A DNA stretch of 48,106 bases from Acanthamoeba lenticulata (Eukaryota; Discosea; Longamoebia; Acanthamoebidae): the NCBI GenBank assembly GCA_002179805.1, contig NAVB01000520.1, forward strand, positions 1-48,106, in the 5' to 3' direction. A model generated the notes under the pieces. The model worked only from the letters and a program-made list of their open reading frames with translations, was not told where the DNA came from and ran no database searches. A program made the translations under genes and the position numbers. Shown here in pieces: positions 1-14,076 of the stretch (position 1 is the stretch's first letter; each line of letters begins with the position of its first letter).

Positions 1-1263
1 AAAAAATCACGAAGAACGAAAGCGACAAAGAACGAAGCGAAGGCGTGTCAATTGACGTACACTGCCAAGGGAGAGGGAGATGAGGCATTTGGGCTTTTCA
101 GGCCGCGAAGCACAATTGGCCACGGCCCATTTGATGGCATATACGACTTTGAATGCCGTCGCGTCGCCCTTGCAGTTCAGGGCCTTGACACCCACGATGC
201 TGACGTTCTTAGCCATGCCCAAGGTGGCTCCGCCGATGGTACCCGCCACATGCGTCCCATGGCCGTTGCAGTCCTCATCGATTCCATCTCGCACAAAGTT
301 GGCCCCAAATGAGGCTCGGCCACCAAACTCTGCCCAGTTGACTGTCAGACCTGTTCATGGACATGGACATGATGACGCGACATACCTTGGTGGCTGGCGC
401 GGATGCCCGAGTCGACGACGTAGACGACGACGTTGTTGTGCGTGGGCAGGGCGTAGGTGTAGCTCTGGTCCAGCGGCAGGCTGCGCTGGTCCACGCGGTC
501 GACGCCCCACGGGTACTCGAAGGCGTCCGAGGAGGTGAGGACTTCGCTGGCCGTCTCCACTTCGGCGCGCACGACCAAGTTGGGTTCGATGAACTCTGTC
601 CAGGGCATGTCCCTCAACGACTCTGCAAGGAGATGAAACGAAAAAAAACTCATGTCAGGGATATTATTGATTTAAAAATAAAGAAATATGGCCATTGGCT
701 GTTGCAAATAGCTTGTGTCGTGGGTGATTGGTTGGTTGCGTCGCACCCAAAACGTCGACTTCACGCTCCGCCAGCGTGCGAGGCACGGTCAGCTGGACAA
801 CCAGGCGCTTGTCCATCTCCAAGGCCATGAGGCCCAACTCGGGCTGGCGGACGTCGAGCTCCTCGGCATCTTCCTTCCCAGGGTCTTGGCCTCCGTCGGA
901 GGCGCGAAGTCGCTGCTGTCGGGCCTCGCGCAGGGGCTTCAGGTCGAACCACTCGTGCATGCCAAAGCGCTGGGCGAGGTGGCGGCCCATGTCCTCGAGC
1001 ACGGCCACAAAGTCGTCGCGGTAGGCCTTCTTGATCATAATGAGCCACTCGCGCTCGCGCATGATGTGGCCCGAGTCGTCTTCCTCGGGCGAGGAGCGCA
1101 GATCCTTCCGCCGCAAGCGGTTGATGTCGCCCTGGAGGTGTTGGGGCAGGCGGAGTGGTGCGCGGGACGAGGTGGTGTCGCTCTCCCCGAAGCCTGGTGT
1201 GGCGACCACGAGCGCGACACCAGCCAGGAAGATCCAAAGGGCGAAGGTCGACGTACTCAGCAT
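1..1263 (-). CDS. Secreted subtilisin-like (S8) serine protease, 5' part only
   Basis: Secreted or lysosomal endopeptidase of the subtilisin/proteinase K type. Exons on the minus strand are 1263-747, 622-386 and 329-61; phases close cleanly (517, 237 and 269 nt). The ATG at 1263 opens a hydrophobic signal peptide (about residues 1-20). A charged segment with a short inhibitor-I9-like propeptide region follows. The catalytic Asp is D243 in a VVDSG motif and the catalytic His is H275 in GHGTHVAGT. The Ser-containing segment lies beyond the left edge: after a donor at 60-59 the window holds only intron, so the gene is truncated by the window and not by mutation. Donors are GTGCG, GTATG and GTACG. 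It is divergent from the mucin-like gene, with 647 bp between the two starts. The family call is secure; the exact substrate and destination are unknown. Confidence 0.9.
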
Positions 1264-1910
1264 CTTCACCACGGAGGAAACGAACGAGAAGGTTCGTTTG
1301 CTTGTACGTGTATGTGAAGCTCAGGCCTTGCTTCTTCTCCTTCGTTCTTTACTGGAGTGTACACGAAGCCGGGCTTGCAGGAAAGAAAGAAAGCCACTAA
1401 AACTCAAGAACCACCAAGTCAGGGAGATACATAGGAGTTAGTTCTTGTTGGAGGGCTGGTCGCTTGCGTTTCTGCGCAAAGTCCGAGGTGTAAAAATAAG
1501 AAAACCGCCGCGGTCGGAGAGCTCTCTATTAGTGGTTGTCGTTTATCGTCGACCAAGTGGAAATAAGCTTTCAGAAGCCTGTGCGAGCTGTGGCTGCAAA
1601 CTTGTGACGTCCTGCTCCATGGTTGGGGTTGGTAATCACGATCACCACTGGCCACGACCAAAAAGAAAACCGCCCGATGAATAATGATCAAGAGAAAAAC
1701 AAAGAAATTCGGCACCCAAAAGAAGGCAAGGATACCGGCCCAAAAACGGACAAGCCGCCCCTGAAGCTCGACCTTCATCCCACTCAACCATCTCGACCCG
1801 CCCCAGGCCTCATTTTTCCCGCTTGAGGCCTCTCTTCTTTCTTCTTCCCAAACCCAAGAGCTTTCTCCTCTTTTGCGAACTCTACTTCTTCTTTCCTTTA
1901 CATCTTCTCC
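1264..1910. promoter_or_regulatory. Divergent intergenic region between protease and mucin-like gene
   Basis: These 647 bases separate two start codons and must hold both promoters and 5' UTRs. The stretch just before the plus-strand ATG (about 1830-1905) is pyrimidine-rich. I see no TATA element, RNA gene or credible coding exon. Confidence 0.5.
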
Positions 1911-4900
1911 ATGCAACATGCTCGATATACCACCTTCATCATCCTCTTCAGGCTCATCGCCCTGACGAGCATTTTCCCGCTGCTCGCCGAGTGCTGTTCC
2001 TGCAGTAGAACCCCAGGGACCTTCCCCCTGGTTCCTCCCAACGGCGAAAGCTGGCCATCGTTCGTCTCGTGGATCGTGTCTGGCGTGGTTACAGAAGCCG
2101 TCCACGTCGACCCGCGCTACGTGGCTCAGGACGTGTCGCCTAACATCTACTTCGACGACCCGCAGCCCGACGCCCAGTGCTACTTGAACGTCACCTTTGT
2201 AAGCAGTACGACGATCGCGCGCAACCGCTTTGGCACCTTCCAGTTTGACCGCAATGCGCCGCTGGGGTCGCGCGTCCTGGCCAACACCATACAAACGCTG
2301 TTCTGGGACGCCACCGAAAACATCGTCTGGCCAGACTCGGAGCCTTGCCTTGCCCATGGCTCCACCATCAGGCTTGGGCCCTATGCCCACGACGCCTCCG
2401 TGGGCTTCTTCCTCGACCCCAACGGTGCCTGCGGCACCCCCAATTGGCGCTTCTGGACGCTTGATGAAGAAAACCGGAAGTATGACACCTCCAACTGGGA
2501 CACGGTTTCCAAGCCCTACGGTCGCATGGCCGCGATCTTGCAGGAGCCCACGACGGATCGCATCTTCCTCGGCTTTGACGACTGGCCGCTTGCCGGCACG
2601 GACAACGACTACAACGACATCATCGTTTTCATCGACAAGGACTGTCCGATCGACAATTCAGTCATTCCGTGCAGCAACAAGTGCCGCTACTCGAGTCAAG
2701 TGCTCGACACGGAGAAATGTACTTGCTCCTGCCCCAACGAGTCCGCCTTGCGGCCGCAGTGTGAGGCCAACAGCGGAACTTGGGACGATCCCACCTGTTC
2801 GTGCCTGTCTGGGCCATCTCCTTCGTCCTCGCCTTCAGCCTCTTCCTCTCCATCTCCTTCTGCCTCTCCGTCTCCCTCGGCCTCCCCCTCTGCTTCTGCC
2901 TCTCCATCTTCTTCTACTTCCCCCGCTTTTGCCTCCCCCTCGGCTTCAGCCTCTCCCTCTCCCTCAGCTTCAGCTTCAGCCTCAACCTTTCCCTCTGCCT
3001 CAGCCTCAGCCTCAGCCTCAGCCTCAGCCTCAGCCTCAGCCTCAGCCTCAGCCTCAGCCTCAGCCTCAGCCTCAGCCTCAGCCTCAGCCTCAGCCTCAGC
3101 CTCAGCCTCAGCCTTAGCCTCTGCGTCTGCGTCTGCTTCTGCCTCGTCCTCCCCTTCTCCGTCGTCAACCAACAGCCCATCCAACTCACCCTCGGGAAGC
3201 GCCACGCCGACGGCCACCCCGACTGTGACGTCCTCCAGGACGCCCAGAGTGAGCCCCTCCGCCACGTCCTCTGAGACCCCAAAAGTGTCGCCTTCTAGGA
3301 CGCCAACAGTTACGCCGACTGTTACGCCCACGGTCACGCCTACCAGGACGCCTACCGTGACGCCCACAGTCACGCCGACTGTTACACGGACGGTGACGCC
3401 CACTGTCACGCCCACCGTTACCCCAACCGCCACGGCCACTGTGACTGCGACAGTGACGCCTTCTGTCACGGCCACGGTAACGCCCACGGCGACGCCTTCC
3501 ATAACGTCTACCTCCACGCCCACGGTGACTCCCACAGTGACGCCGACGGTGACGCCCACAGTCACGCCCTCAAGGACACCTACAGTCACGCCCTCTGTGA
3601 CGGCCACAGTGACGCCAACAGTCACGCCCACAGTCACGCCTACCGTGACGCCCACAATGACCCCAACAGTGACTCCAACAGTGACGCCCACGAGCTCCCC
3701 GACGGTCACGCCCTCAAGGACACCCACGGTCACGCCTACCGTGACGCCCACAATGACGCCTACAGAAACACCGTCTTTGACCCCCACTATCACGCCCACC
3801 GTGACACCTACAGTCACCCCCACCGTGACACCAACGGTCACGCCAACCGCGACTCCAACTGTGACTCCTACAGTCACGCCCACGGCCACGCCTACCTTGA
3901 CTCCTACGATCACACCGACTGCAACTCCCACGATCACGCCGACTGTGACACCTACGGTGACGCCCACGGAAATGCCCAGCGTGACTCGCAGTTCAACGCC
4001 AACCGTGACGCCAACGGTCACGCCCTCTGTGACCCCAACTGTAACGCCGACGGTCACACCGACAGTGACGCCCACGGTTACGCCCTCAGTCACACCCACG
4101 GTCACTCCCAGCGTCACACCCTCGATCACACCGACAATGACCCCCACGGTTACACCCACGGTCACGCCTCCTGTAACTCCCACTGTGACACCCACGGTTA
4201 CGCCCACGGTCACGCCGACAGTCACGCCCACGGTCACACCCACGGTCACGCCGACTGTGACCCCAACTGTTACCCCTACGGTCACGCCCACCGTGACGCC
4301 TACAGTGACGCCAACTGTCACTCCCTCCGTTACGCCCACAGTGACGTCCACAGTGACGCCCACAGTGACGCCCACAGTGACGCCGTCAGTCACTCCGACT
4401 ATGACGCCTACGGTCACGCCGACTGTCACGCCGACTGTCACGCCGACCGTAACACCAACCGTGACGCCCACAGTGACGCCCACGGGAACGCCAAGCGTGA
4501 CGCCGTCGGCCACTCCGACTGTGACGCCTACGGTCACTCCTTCGGTGACGCCCACAGTAACGCCCAGCGTGACGCCTACGGTCACTCCTTCAATGACGCC
4601 AACTGTCACACCCACGGTCACGCCGACTGTCACGCCAACGCCCACACCATCGGTGACGCCTACACCGTCGCCAACTGTCACGCCTACCGTGACGCCGACA
4701 GAGACGCCGTCGCCGTCGACTAGCCCAACGCCGTCGCCTTCCGTGACATCGTCGCCTTCTTATGGATCCTCACCAACGCCCACTTCGTCGAGGACGCCCA
4801 CGCCGTCTGGCACGCCGTCAGAGACGCCCTCCTTCTCGCCTTCTGCGTCCGTCACGCCCACCGTAACGCCGACGGTGACGCCCACGGCCAGCCCGACTGT

Positions 4901-7598
4901 TACTCCCACAGCCTCTCCGACGGTCACACCCACGCCCACAGTGACGCCCACGCCAAGTCCTTCTGTGACCGCGTCGCCGTCAGTCACGCCAACTGCCACG
5001 CCAACGACGACACCAACGGTGACGCCCACGGGCACTCCAACCATAACGCCTACGGTGACGCCAATACAAACGCCCAGCGTGACTCCGTCGGTTACTACGA
5101 CAGTGACGCCTTCTGTCACGCCCACCACAACACCGACATTGACACCGTCACGCAGTCCCTCATCTACGCCCTCCAACACACCGTCGGTCACGCCTTCCAT
5201 GACGTCCACCGTAACAGCAACGCCGACGATGACGCCCACCGTGACGCCCACAGTAACCCCTTCTGTCACGACCACGGTCACGCCCACGGCCACTCCGACC
5301 TTGACGCCCACCGTGACGCCTACTTTGTCGCCGACGGTCACGCCCACCACGACCCCGACCGAGACACCATCAGTGACTCCTTCGTCGACACCCACGGCCA
5401 CGCCCACTGTCACGCCGACTGCGAGTCCGACGGTGACACCGACAGAGACGCCGTCAGTGACGCCTTCACCGACCTCCAGCTCTTCGCCCACGGTCACGCC
5501 CACGGTCACGCCCACGACCTCCGCAACGCCGTCGCCGACCGCTAGCCCTTCGCCTTCCATTACCTCATCACCGTCGTACGGGTCATCGCCAACGCCGACA
5601 TCTTCTCCGACGGCCACTCTGTCTTTGACACCATCAACGACGCCGTCCTTCTCGCCGTCTGTCACCGCTACGCCCTCGGGGACGCCGTCGGCTACGACTT
5701 CGCCGACGCCGACTGCCACGCCCACCGCATCCCCGACCGCAACGCCCTCGACGACCGCAACTGCGACGCCCACCGGCACTCCTTCCGAGACGCCCTCGCA
5801 GACTCCTTCGATGACACCGACTGCCACGCCAACGACCACACCCACAAGGACGCCTTCTTCCACGCCGTCGATGACGCCCTCGGTTACGGCCACAGCTACA
5901 ACCTCGGCCACGATGACGCCGACCTTGACGCCCACGGTCACGCCGTCCACCACGCCCACAGCGACACCCTCCGCCACGCCCTCGGTAACACCGACACAGA
6001 CACCGTCGCTGACGCCCTCCGCGACGCCCTTAGAATCGCCTTCGGTCATGCCCACCGCCACGCCCACTGTAACTTCGACGGCGACACCAACACAGACTCC
6101 ATCATCGACTACCTCAGCCACGCCCACGGCGTCAGAAACGCCATCAGCGACCACCAGCCCTACGCCCTCCGTGACACCATCACCGTCTTTTGGGTCATCG
6201 CCGACTCCGACCTCCTCTGCGACGCCCACCGTGTCATTTACGCCCTCCACCACGCCGTCCTTTTCGCCTTCATCCTCCGCCACGCCTTCAAACACACCGT
6301 CGGTCACGCCTTCATTTACGCCAACGATGACGCCCACGTCCACATCCTCCCCGTCCGCCACGCCTTCGGAAACACTGTCGAGCACGCCGTCGATTACGGC
6401 TACGATGACGCCATCAGTCACGCCCTCTATGACGCCTACGATGAGCCCCACGGCCACATCCTCCCCGTCCGCCACGTCTTCGGTGACGCCTACGATCTCA
6501 CCTTCGACGACGCCGACGGTGACACCAACAGCCACACCCACCGTGACGCCATCGGCCACTCGGACTGTGACGCCGACAGTCACGTCCACTTCCACGCCAA
6601 CCGTTACGCCTTCCATCTCGCCCACGGTCACGCCCACGGCAACAGCCACAGCGACCGCGACCGTGACACCCACTGTGACGCCAACAGTGACATCCACGGC
6701 GACCCCAACGATCACGCCGACAGGGACACCCTCGGCCACTGTGACCGTTACGCCGACGGTGACGCCCACGCGGACGCCCACGGTGACTCCAACAGTCACG
6801 TCCACCGTGACGCCTACGCGAACGCCGACCGCAACGCCCACAGTGACTTCAACAGCGACTCCAACACCCACACGAACGCCGAGTGTCACGCCGACGGTGA
6901 CGCCGACGCCTTCTGCCACGTTTTCCCCCTCCAACTCCCCAACCGCAACTCCATCCGTCACTGCGACGCCGAGTCCATCGGTCACACCTTCGGAGACGCC
7001 CTTGCCGTCTCCTTCGGCCACGCCCACTGTGACCCCGACAGTGACGCCGACGACGACGCCCACGGTGACTCCGACCACGAGTCCGACGGTGACGCCCACA
7101 GTCACACCCTCAGCGACATCGTCGTCCACACCGACAGTGACCCCAACCGCGTCGTCCACTTCGACCCGTTCGCCCACTTCGTCGGCCACCTCGTCGCGAA
7201 GTCCGACGAGGTCTCCGTCTCCTTCCAAGTCGGCGTCGAACGCGACGGTGGTGATCGCCGCAGGCGGAGACGACGGCTCAGCTTTGATCGGCATCGCCGT
7301 CGGCGTGAGCGTGCCGTTGGCCATTCTCGGGCTGCTCGCGGCGGCGGCCGCCGCGGCGATAATCGCTTTGAGGCGCCGAGCGCAGCCGCCCAAGGTCGAT
7401 TCGCTAGAGAGTGAGAGCAACAACCAGATGGACATGGCCTGTCAGTCGCCGCTCTACGAAGCGCTCACAAAGCAGACCGTCAACCCCACCTATGAGGCTC
7501 CGAGCGCTCCGCCCGCGGGCTTCACCCTCTCAGACATGAAGAACGACATCTACCGGGCCAACCGCGAGTCCTGGCACACGGTCGACGCCGAGCCATAG
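1911..7598 (+). CDS. Giant mucin-like type I membrane protein with Thr-Pro repeats and an NPxY tail
   Basis: A single uninterrupted exon encodes 1,895 residues. Order of parts: signal peptide (about 1-26); a Cys-poor ectodomain with a DUF4114-like segment (about 153-242) ending in the acidic signature [10 protein letters not shown]; a Cys-rich CxCxC knot (about 250-300); a Ser/Pro/Ala linker with a long Ala-Ser run (about 305-415); then roughly 1,340 residues of four-residue TVTP-type repeats (about 430-1770), expected to be densely O-glycosylated; a transmembrane helix (about 1790-1815) with an Arg-rich stop-transfer; and an 80-residue cytoplasmic tail. The tail contains NPTY (N1858-Y1861) and a second Tyr site, SPLY (Y1849). 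NPxY motifs bind PTB/FERM proteins such as talin and endocytic adaptors, so a surface adhesion or phagocytic receptor role is inferred, not shown. It is convergent with the GPCR gene, with 82 bp between stops. Confidence 0.88.
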   Translation: MQHARYTTFIILFRLIALTSIFPLLAECCSCSRTPGTFPLVPPNGESWPSFVSWIVSGVVTEAVHVDPRYVAQDVSPNIYFDDPQPDAQCYLNVTFVSSTTIARNRFGTFQFDRNAPLGSRVLANTIQTLFWDATENIVWPDSEPCLAHGSTIRLGPYAHDASVGFFLDPNGACGTPNWRFWTLDEENRKYDTSNWDTVSKPYGRMAAILQEPTTDRIFLGFDDWPLAGTDNDYNDIIVFIDKDCPIDNSVIPCSNKCRYSSQVLDTEKCTCSCPNESALRPQCEANSGTWDDPTCSCLSGPSPSSSPSASSSPSPSASPSPSASPSASASPSSSTSPAFASPSASASPSPSASASASTFPSASASASASASASASASASASASASASASASASASASASALASASASASASSSPSPSSTNSPSNSPSGSATPTATPTVTSSRTPRVSPSATSSETPKVSPSRTPTVTPTVTPTVTPTRTPTVTPTVTPTVTRTVTPTVTPTVTPTATATVTATVTPSVTATVTPTATPSITSTSTPTVTPTVTPTVTPTVTPSRTPTVTPSVTATVTPTVTPTVTPTVTPTMTPTVTPTVTPTSSPTVTPSRTPTVTPTVTPTMTPTETPSLTPTITPTVTPTVTPTVTPTVTPTATPTVTPTVTPTATPTLTPTITPTATPTITPTVTPTVTPTEMPSVTRSSTPTVTPTVTPSVTPTVTPTVTPTVTPTVTPSVTPTVTPSVTPSITPTMTPTVTPTVTPPVTPTVTPTVTPTVTPTVTPTVTPTVTPTVTPTVTPTVTPTVTPTVTPTVTPSVTPTVTSTVTPTVTPTVTPSVTPTMTPTVTPTVTPTVTPTVTPTVTPTVTPTGTPSVTPSATPTVTPTVTPSVTPTVTPSVTPTVTPSMTPTVTPTVTPTVTPTPTPSVTPTPSPTVTPTVTPTETPSPSTSPTPSPSVTSSPSYGSSPTPTSSRTPTPSGTPSETPSFSPSASVTPTVTPTVTPTASPTVTPTASPTVTPTPTVTPTPSPSVTASPSVTPTATPTTTPTVTPTGTPTITPTVTPIQTPSVTPSVTTTVTPSVTPTTTPTLTPSRSPSSTPSNTPSVTPSMTSTVTATPTMTPTVTPTVTPSVTTTVTPTATPTLTPTVTPTLSPTVTPTTTPTETPSVTPSSTPTATPTVTPTASPTVTPTETPSVTPSPTSSSSPTVTPTVTPTTSATPSPTASPSPSITSSPSYGSSPTPTSSPTATLSLTPSTTPSFSPSVTATPSGTPSATTSPTPTATPTASPTATPSTTATATPTGTPSETPSQTPSMTPTATPTTTPTRTPSSTPSMTPSVTATATTSATMTPTLTPTVTPSTTPTATPSATPSVTPTQTPSLTPSATPLESPSVMPTATPTVTSTATPTQTPSSTTSATPTASETPSATTSPTPSVTPSPSFGSSPTPTSSATPTVSFTPSTTPSFSPSSSATPSNTPSVTPSFTPTMTPTSTSSPSATPSETLSSTPSITATMTPSVTPSMTPTMSPTATSSPSATSSVTPTISPSTTPTVTPTATPTVTPSATRTVTPTVTSTSTPTVTPSISPTVTPTATATATATVTPTVTPTVTSTATPTITPTGTPSATVTVTPTVTPTRTPTVTPTVTSTVTPTRTPTATPTVTSTATPTPTRTPSVTPTVTPTPSATFSPSNSPTATPSVTATPSPSVTPSETPLPSPSATPTVTPTVTPTTTPTVTPTTSPTVTPTVTPSATSSSTPTVTPTASSTSTRSPTSSATSSRSPTRSPSPSKSASNATVVIAAGGDDGSALIGIAVGVSVPLAILGLLAAAAAAAIIALRRRAQPPKVDSLESESNNQMDMACQSPLYEALTKQTVNPTYEAPSAPPAGFTLSDMKNDIYRANRESWHTVDAEP
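2998..3114 (+). repeat. Perfect GCCTCA hexanucleotide microsatellite (about 19.5 copies)
   Basis: An uninterrupted run of the hexamer GCCTCA lies inside the coding sequence and gives an (Ala-Ser)n run in the linker before the Thr-Pro repeats. The period of six keeps frame, so length changes by whole units would be tolerated. Imperfect TCT/TCC-rich copies flank it on both sides. Confidence 0.95.
3199..7230 (+). repeat. 12-base Thr-Pro coding minisatellite (TVTP units)
   Basis: About 4 kb is built from 12-base units of the type ACGGTCACGCCC coding Thr-Val-Thr-Pro, with many synonymous and Ser/Ala/Met/Ile variants. The first part (about 3300-4700) is the most homogeneous. Later parts are more diverged and are interrupted three times by a spacer of the form PS(Y/F)GSSPTPTSS, at about 4757, 5572 and 6182, each followed by TPSFSPS. 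Unequal exchange is the likely source of growth. Assemblies often collapse such arrays, so the copy number here may not be exact. Confidence 0.93.
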
Positions 7599-7680
7599 CA
7601 GGGAAGGGTGAAGTTTGCCATTTTTTGTTCTTTTTTCTTTCTTTTATGTAATTAATAATCATGATTTTTCTATTATCAAT

Positions 7681-9065
7681 TTAATAGTATAAAGTGCTCT
7701 CCTCCACATTTTTGTCGTCACAGCCCTTATGGTCGGGGACGTCCTCTTCCCCGTCGGAGTAGAGGACGTAGTCCACGTTGTTGGGGATGGCCGCATTGGA
7801 GTCGAGTCGCATCAGCGTGCGCCGCCGCCGAGACGGGCTGAGGGGCCGCCGCCGCCAAGCGCCCGAGGAGGAGCTGTGACGACCGCCGCAGCACAGGAGG
7901 CGGCCAAGGAGGCCGCGAAGCCGCCGCTGGGTGTTGGCGTCGAGCCCATAGGCCAGCGAGTTGAGGAGGCCCTGCGAGCACACGGTGACCGACTGGGCCA
8001 CGAGGAGCACGTAGAGGCCGTCCTCGTCGCCGCCGCCGCCACCAGAGGCCCAGCTGTAGATGCGGTTGACCGTCGGGCAGAGCCACACGAGCAGGAAGAT
8101 GACGGGGTAGGCCACGAGGGCCCGCAGCACGCGCCGCTCGTTGTCGACCGCGCGCGCCGACTTGGCCCCGGCCAGCTCGCCGTAGGTGCGCCAGAGGCGG
8201 AGGAAGATGGCGAGGTAGAGCAGCGCGATGGCCACCAGGCCCGCGAAGAGCGGCCCGTAGAAGCAGGCGAAGCGCCACACGTTGCCCGCGCCCTCGCCCT
8301 CGATCCAGCACCACACGGCACTCGGTCCGTAGCTCGTGGTCGTGGCCGGCAGCGCCGTCAGCACCACCGGCACGGGCCACCCCACGATGTGGTACCACTT
8401 CTCTGCACATGCGGTAGATGTGTTTTTTTAATTATTATTATTATTTTATGTATGAGGATAAATAATATATTCTGTATTAATTAATTTATTTATTTATTTA
8501 TTGAATAGTTTTGAATTGTTTTGTTTTGTTACCAAAGGGCTCAGTCTCGCGGTAGTTGGCGACGATGATGAGAAACACGTTGAGGGCGATGATCACTGTC
8601 CAGACGGCTGATGCCGAGTCGGCAAACTGCATGGCCTGGCAAGGCCAGCACATGCACACGCACACAAGTGAGTCACACACCTTGGGTGCGATGGTGCGAA
8701 GTGGGGGGGGGAGCCGAACGACGCCTTGGAATACACAGAGGCCTCGGTTGAGACCAACCAGCGGTGTGAGTAGGTTGGCCATGGCCGAGGCGCTGACGGT
8801 GCCGGTCAGCACCATCACCAGGCGGCCTGCCACCGTCTTGTATCTTCACGTAGCGAGATACCCCGCGGCAGACACGCCAGGCAGGAGCAACGTGTCAGTT
8901 TGACATGGTCACAAAAAGAACGAAGACAGCAAAAACCAATCTTTTGGCGCACCGCCGGAAGGCCACGAGGGCGACAAACATGAGGAGGCAGGCGGCCAGG
9001 CTGATGCCGGACATGATGCTCCGCACCAGCACCAGCGCCAGGTCGCGGTCGCCCCCGCCGCTCAT
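7681..9065 (-). CDS. cAMP-receptor-like 7TM G-protein-coupled receptor
   Basis: Four exons on the minus strand (9065-8953, 8843-8723, 8635-8533, 8402-7681) give 352 residues. Seven hydrophobic segments can be followed. A short N-terminus leads into TM1, then AFRRYKTVAGRL at loop 1, CVFQGAMQF at TM3 (matching the CxxQGxxxQF pattern of Dictyostelium cAR/Crl receptors), EKWYH before TM4, a Trp/Cys-rich loop 2, TM5-TM7, and a Ser/Arg-rich then acidic tail with many candidate phosphorylation sites. It is expected at the plasma membrane, coupling an unknown ligand to heterotrimeric G proteins. The end of exon 2 is the weakest junction: a GTCGTT donor at 8722 fits the family, but a GTGTGT donor at 8680 is also in phase and would insert 14 residues. 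The start is chosen at 9065; longer in-frame upstream sequence lacks family features. Confidence 0.85.
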
Positions 9066-9382
9066 CTTGAGGCCCTTGAGGCTTTCGCCAAGCACAGCAA
9101 CGACCGTTTGGAATAATTGTCGACCGTCGCCTGGCGCTAACTCCAACCGGGGAATTTCGTTGAGTCCAACAGCTGTTGCGCAGAGCCACCCTCCCTCGAC
9201 CTGTTGTTGCGCAAAGACAAAGAAACGGAACCTGGTGGTGTAGATGGGCATCTGATTCAAAATCCTCTCTCCCCTCAACCTTTCTGCGAGCTCTCTCTGC
9301 GTTACTGAAACCTCCTCCTTCCCATCACCACCTGGCGCGGCGCGATTCAAACTTGGAAGGGAATTAATTTGTCGACCGATCG

Positions 9383-12088
<2,706 letters not shown>

Positions 12089-12664
12089 CCGATCGAAATG
12101 ACGATGTGGTCATGAGGGATCGATCTCTGTTCCTCTCCTCCTCCTCTTCCTCTTCCTCCTCTCCGGCCCACTCCAGCAGCAGCAGGCGGGACTGGGGCCA
12201 TCGCCCTCAGGATCATCCTCTTCCACTTCCTCCTCCACTTCCTCTTCTTCTTGCCGCTCGCCTTCTATCGTTCTCACCACGCTTCACCTCACCAGATATA
12301 CCTGGCTCGATGAACCTTCCTTCTTATTCTCCTCTGCTCTCTTCTTCTTCATCATCTCCTGTTAATTACTTGACTTCCTCTTCGTCTCTTCTTCTTCTTC
12401 TTCCCGCCTTTGCTCTTTAGTCTCAATGGCCTTTGTTAATTTATTGAACGAATGAAGCACCTCCCCCCATGTGCTTGCCCTTCTCCTGATCAAATGATAA
12501 TTATGATGATTGCCCCACTTGGGCAAGAGAACACACAAAAGAGAAGGAAGAAGCATTATGTAAAATGAAAACACAGCTATTGTGGTTTACTTCTTTGTAG
12601 AGTACAATATGTACAACAGGGAGAATGTAGAGGGCGAATTGGGGATGGCCATGTGGGTTCTGCT
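12089..12664. other. Convergent gap: 3' flanks of the PTP and 327-residue genes
   Basis: Both flanking genes end here. The left half is strongly pyrimidine-rich (TCTTCC runs about 12120-12410), consistent with 3' UTR. I see no gene; open frames here are low-complexity only. Confidence 0.5.
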
Positions 12665-13648
12665 TCACAGGGCGATTGACCTTTCGTATTCCTTCTTAAG
12701 GAACACGTGGCCACGGCGGCTGGCCTGGGTGCTGCCCTTGCCGTTGGGGTGGTGCCGCTTGCTGGGCGAGTGCTTCCTGAAGTTGGCGATGAGGCTCTTC
12801 TGGGCGTCAGTGAGGCAGTGGTCAATGAGGCGCTTGTAGACCTCCTCCTTGCGCTGGGAGGTCGTGGAGACGATCGAAAAAGGACCGAGAGCCACGTCGA
12901 AGCTGGTCTCGCTGTGTAGCAGACGCGCGTCGAAGATGCTGCGGTTGAAGGTCGACTTGGGACAGACGAACGCTACCTTGTGCTGATACGGCAACGCGAA
13001 AGTTTCGTTGTAGGCGAACCACGACTGCTTGGTGGCCTCCAACTCGAACGGTGACTCCTCGTCACTTTCCAGACGAAGGCGGAAGCTGTCCAGGGCGTAG
13101 AGGCGGGTGGCGTAGAAGACCACCCAAATGAGCTTGCTTTTCTCGGGCAGGCTCGAGAAGTAGTAGAAGCGCGGCTCCTTCAGGCTTACTTCTAGCTGCT
13201 GAGGCGAGGCCGGCGGCGATGAACACGGGGATGAAGGGAACGACAGGGGCGACGGTGGAGCAGAGGAGAGTGGAGAGGCTTGCGCTGAATAAAATGGCGA
13301 TGCAGGGACTGAGCAAGAGACTGCACAACCCTCGGCGAGGGTCTCCTCCTCTTCTTCCTCGACGGTCATGTCGGATGGCGAGTTGTTGGTGCCGTCGTCG
13401 TCGTGGTACCAAGGAAGTGAGGCAAGCTGTTGCTCGAGGTCGATGTCGACGTACTCCTCGCGGTGAGCGAGCAGTTCTTGGACCATTTTGGTCAGCGTCG
13501 GGTCGCCGGCAAGCAGGACGCGGAGGTCGTCGTCCAGCGAGGTCAGTGGGCTCCCCAGGGCCAACATGTCCGGCACGTCAGCGAGGCACTCCATGGATGT
13601 GCTATTCTCCCTCGGGAGGACGAAGGGCGCAGAAAGCTGGACCGCCAT
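12665..13648 (-). CDS. Unknown 327-residue protein, single exon
   Basis: I do not recognise a family. The intronless frame starts at an ATG at 13648 and ends in TGA at 12665. Residues 1-95 are mixed and acidic, ending in a Glu run; about 100-150 is a Ser-Pro-rich linker with many SP dipeptides (possible proline-directed kinase sites); 155-290 is a folded-looking segment rich in aromatic and beta-type residues (FYYFSSLPEKSKLIWVVFYA, then a SWFAYNETFALPYQHKVAFV stretch); and the C-terminus is basic (SPSKRHHPNGKG). There is no signal peptide or membrane segment. Its upstream region carries a dense cluster of CCAAT/ATTGG pentamers. Coding support comes from a long frame in a GC-rich region, the clear domain-like composition change, and opposite-strand frames that are shorter. 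Confidence 0.75.
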   Translation of the reverse strand: MAVQLSAPFVLPRENSTSMECLADVPDMLALGSPLTSLDDDLRVLLAGDPTLTKMVQELLAHREEYVDIDLEQQLASLPWYHDDDGTNNSPSDMTVEEEEEETLAEGCAVSCSVPASPFYSAQASPLSSAPPSPLSFPSSPCSSPPASPQQLEVSLKEPRFYYFSSLPEKSKLIWVVFYATRLYALDSFRLRLESDEESPFELEATKQSWFAYNETFALPYQHKVAFVCPKSTFNRSIFDARLLHSETSFDVALGPFSIVSTTSQRKEEVYKRLIDHCLTDAQKSLIANFRKHSPSKRHHPNGKGSTQASRRGHVFLKKEYERSIAL

Positions 13649-13754
13649 CGTGCTGTTTTATCTGCCGCGCCTGAGGCGTGTGTGCTGTTGGCGAGTTTTA
13701 TGCTGGTTTGATTTTCTGTGTCGGTGGCAAGCGGCCTTTTATTTTTATGGCCAG

Positions 13755-13925
13755 CCAATCGTCCCAGACCAAGCCCTCTTCGGCCGACTCACGGTCCGCG
13801 GTGTCGACGCTTTGTGTTTTGTTACAAGTGCGCAAGGACTGCCGAGATTGGGCGGATTGGCATCTGCCCTGATTGGTTGTTTTTCGCTGCATAGATTGGC
13901 TGACATTTTTATCAGCTCGCCCAAT
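13755..13925 (-). promoter_or_regulatory. Cluster of six CCAAT/ATTGG boxes upstream of the 327-residue gene
   Basis: CCAAT or its complement occurs at 13755-13759, 13847-13851, 13856-13860, 13872-13876, 13895-13899 and 13921-13925. The copy at 13872 sits in CTGATTGGTTG, a close match to the NF-Y (CBF) site. They lie about 105-280 bp upstream of the minus-strand ATG at 13648. NF-Y binding to CCAAT is established in eukaryotes; use here is inferred. Confidence 0.5.
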
Positions 13926-14076
13926 CATACCAGGCGTAGGTTCTCGTTAAGCGAAAGAACTCTTCCATCCGGCCGAAATGGGTCGAATAAAATTAAAAGT
14001 TGATTTTTATTAAAAAAAAGAGTAATACACAAAACAAAACAAAACATAAAAAAAAGATGACCTCTAAAAGGGGCCT

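Noticed and set aside
2696..7435. Two long minus-strand open frames (661 and 891 codons) rich in Gly-Val
   Set aside because: They are the antisense of the 12-base Thr-Pro repeat, whose complement has no stop in that phase. No start context, signal or domain.
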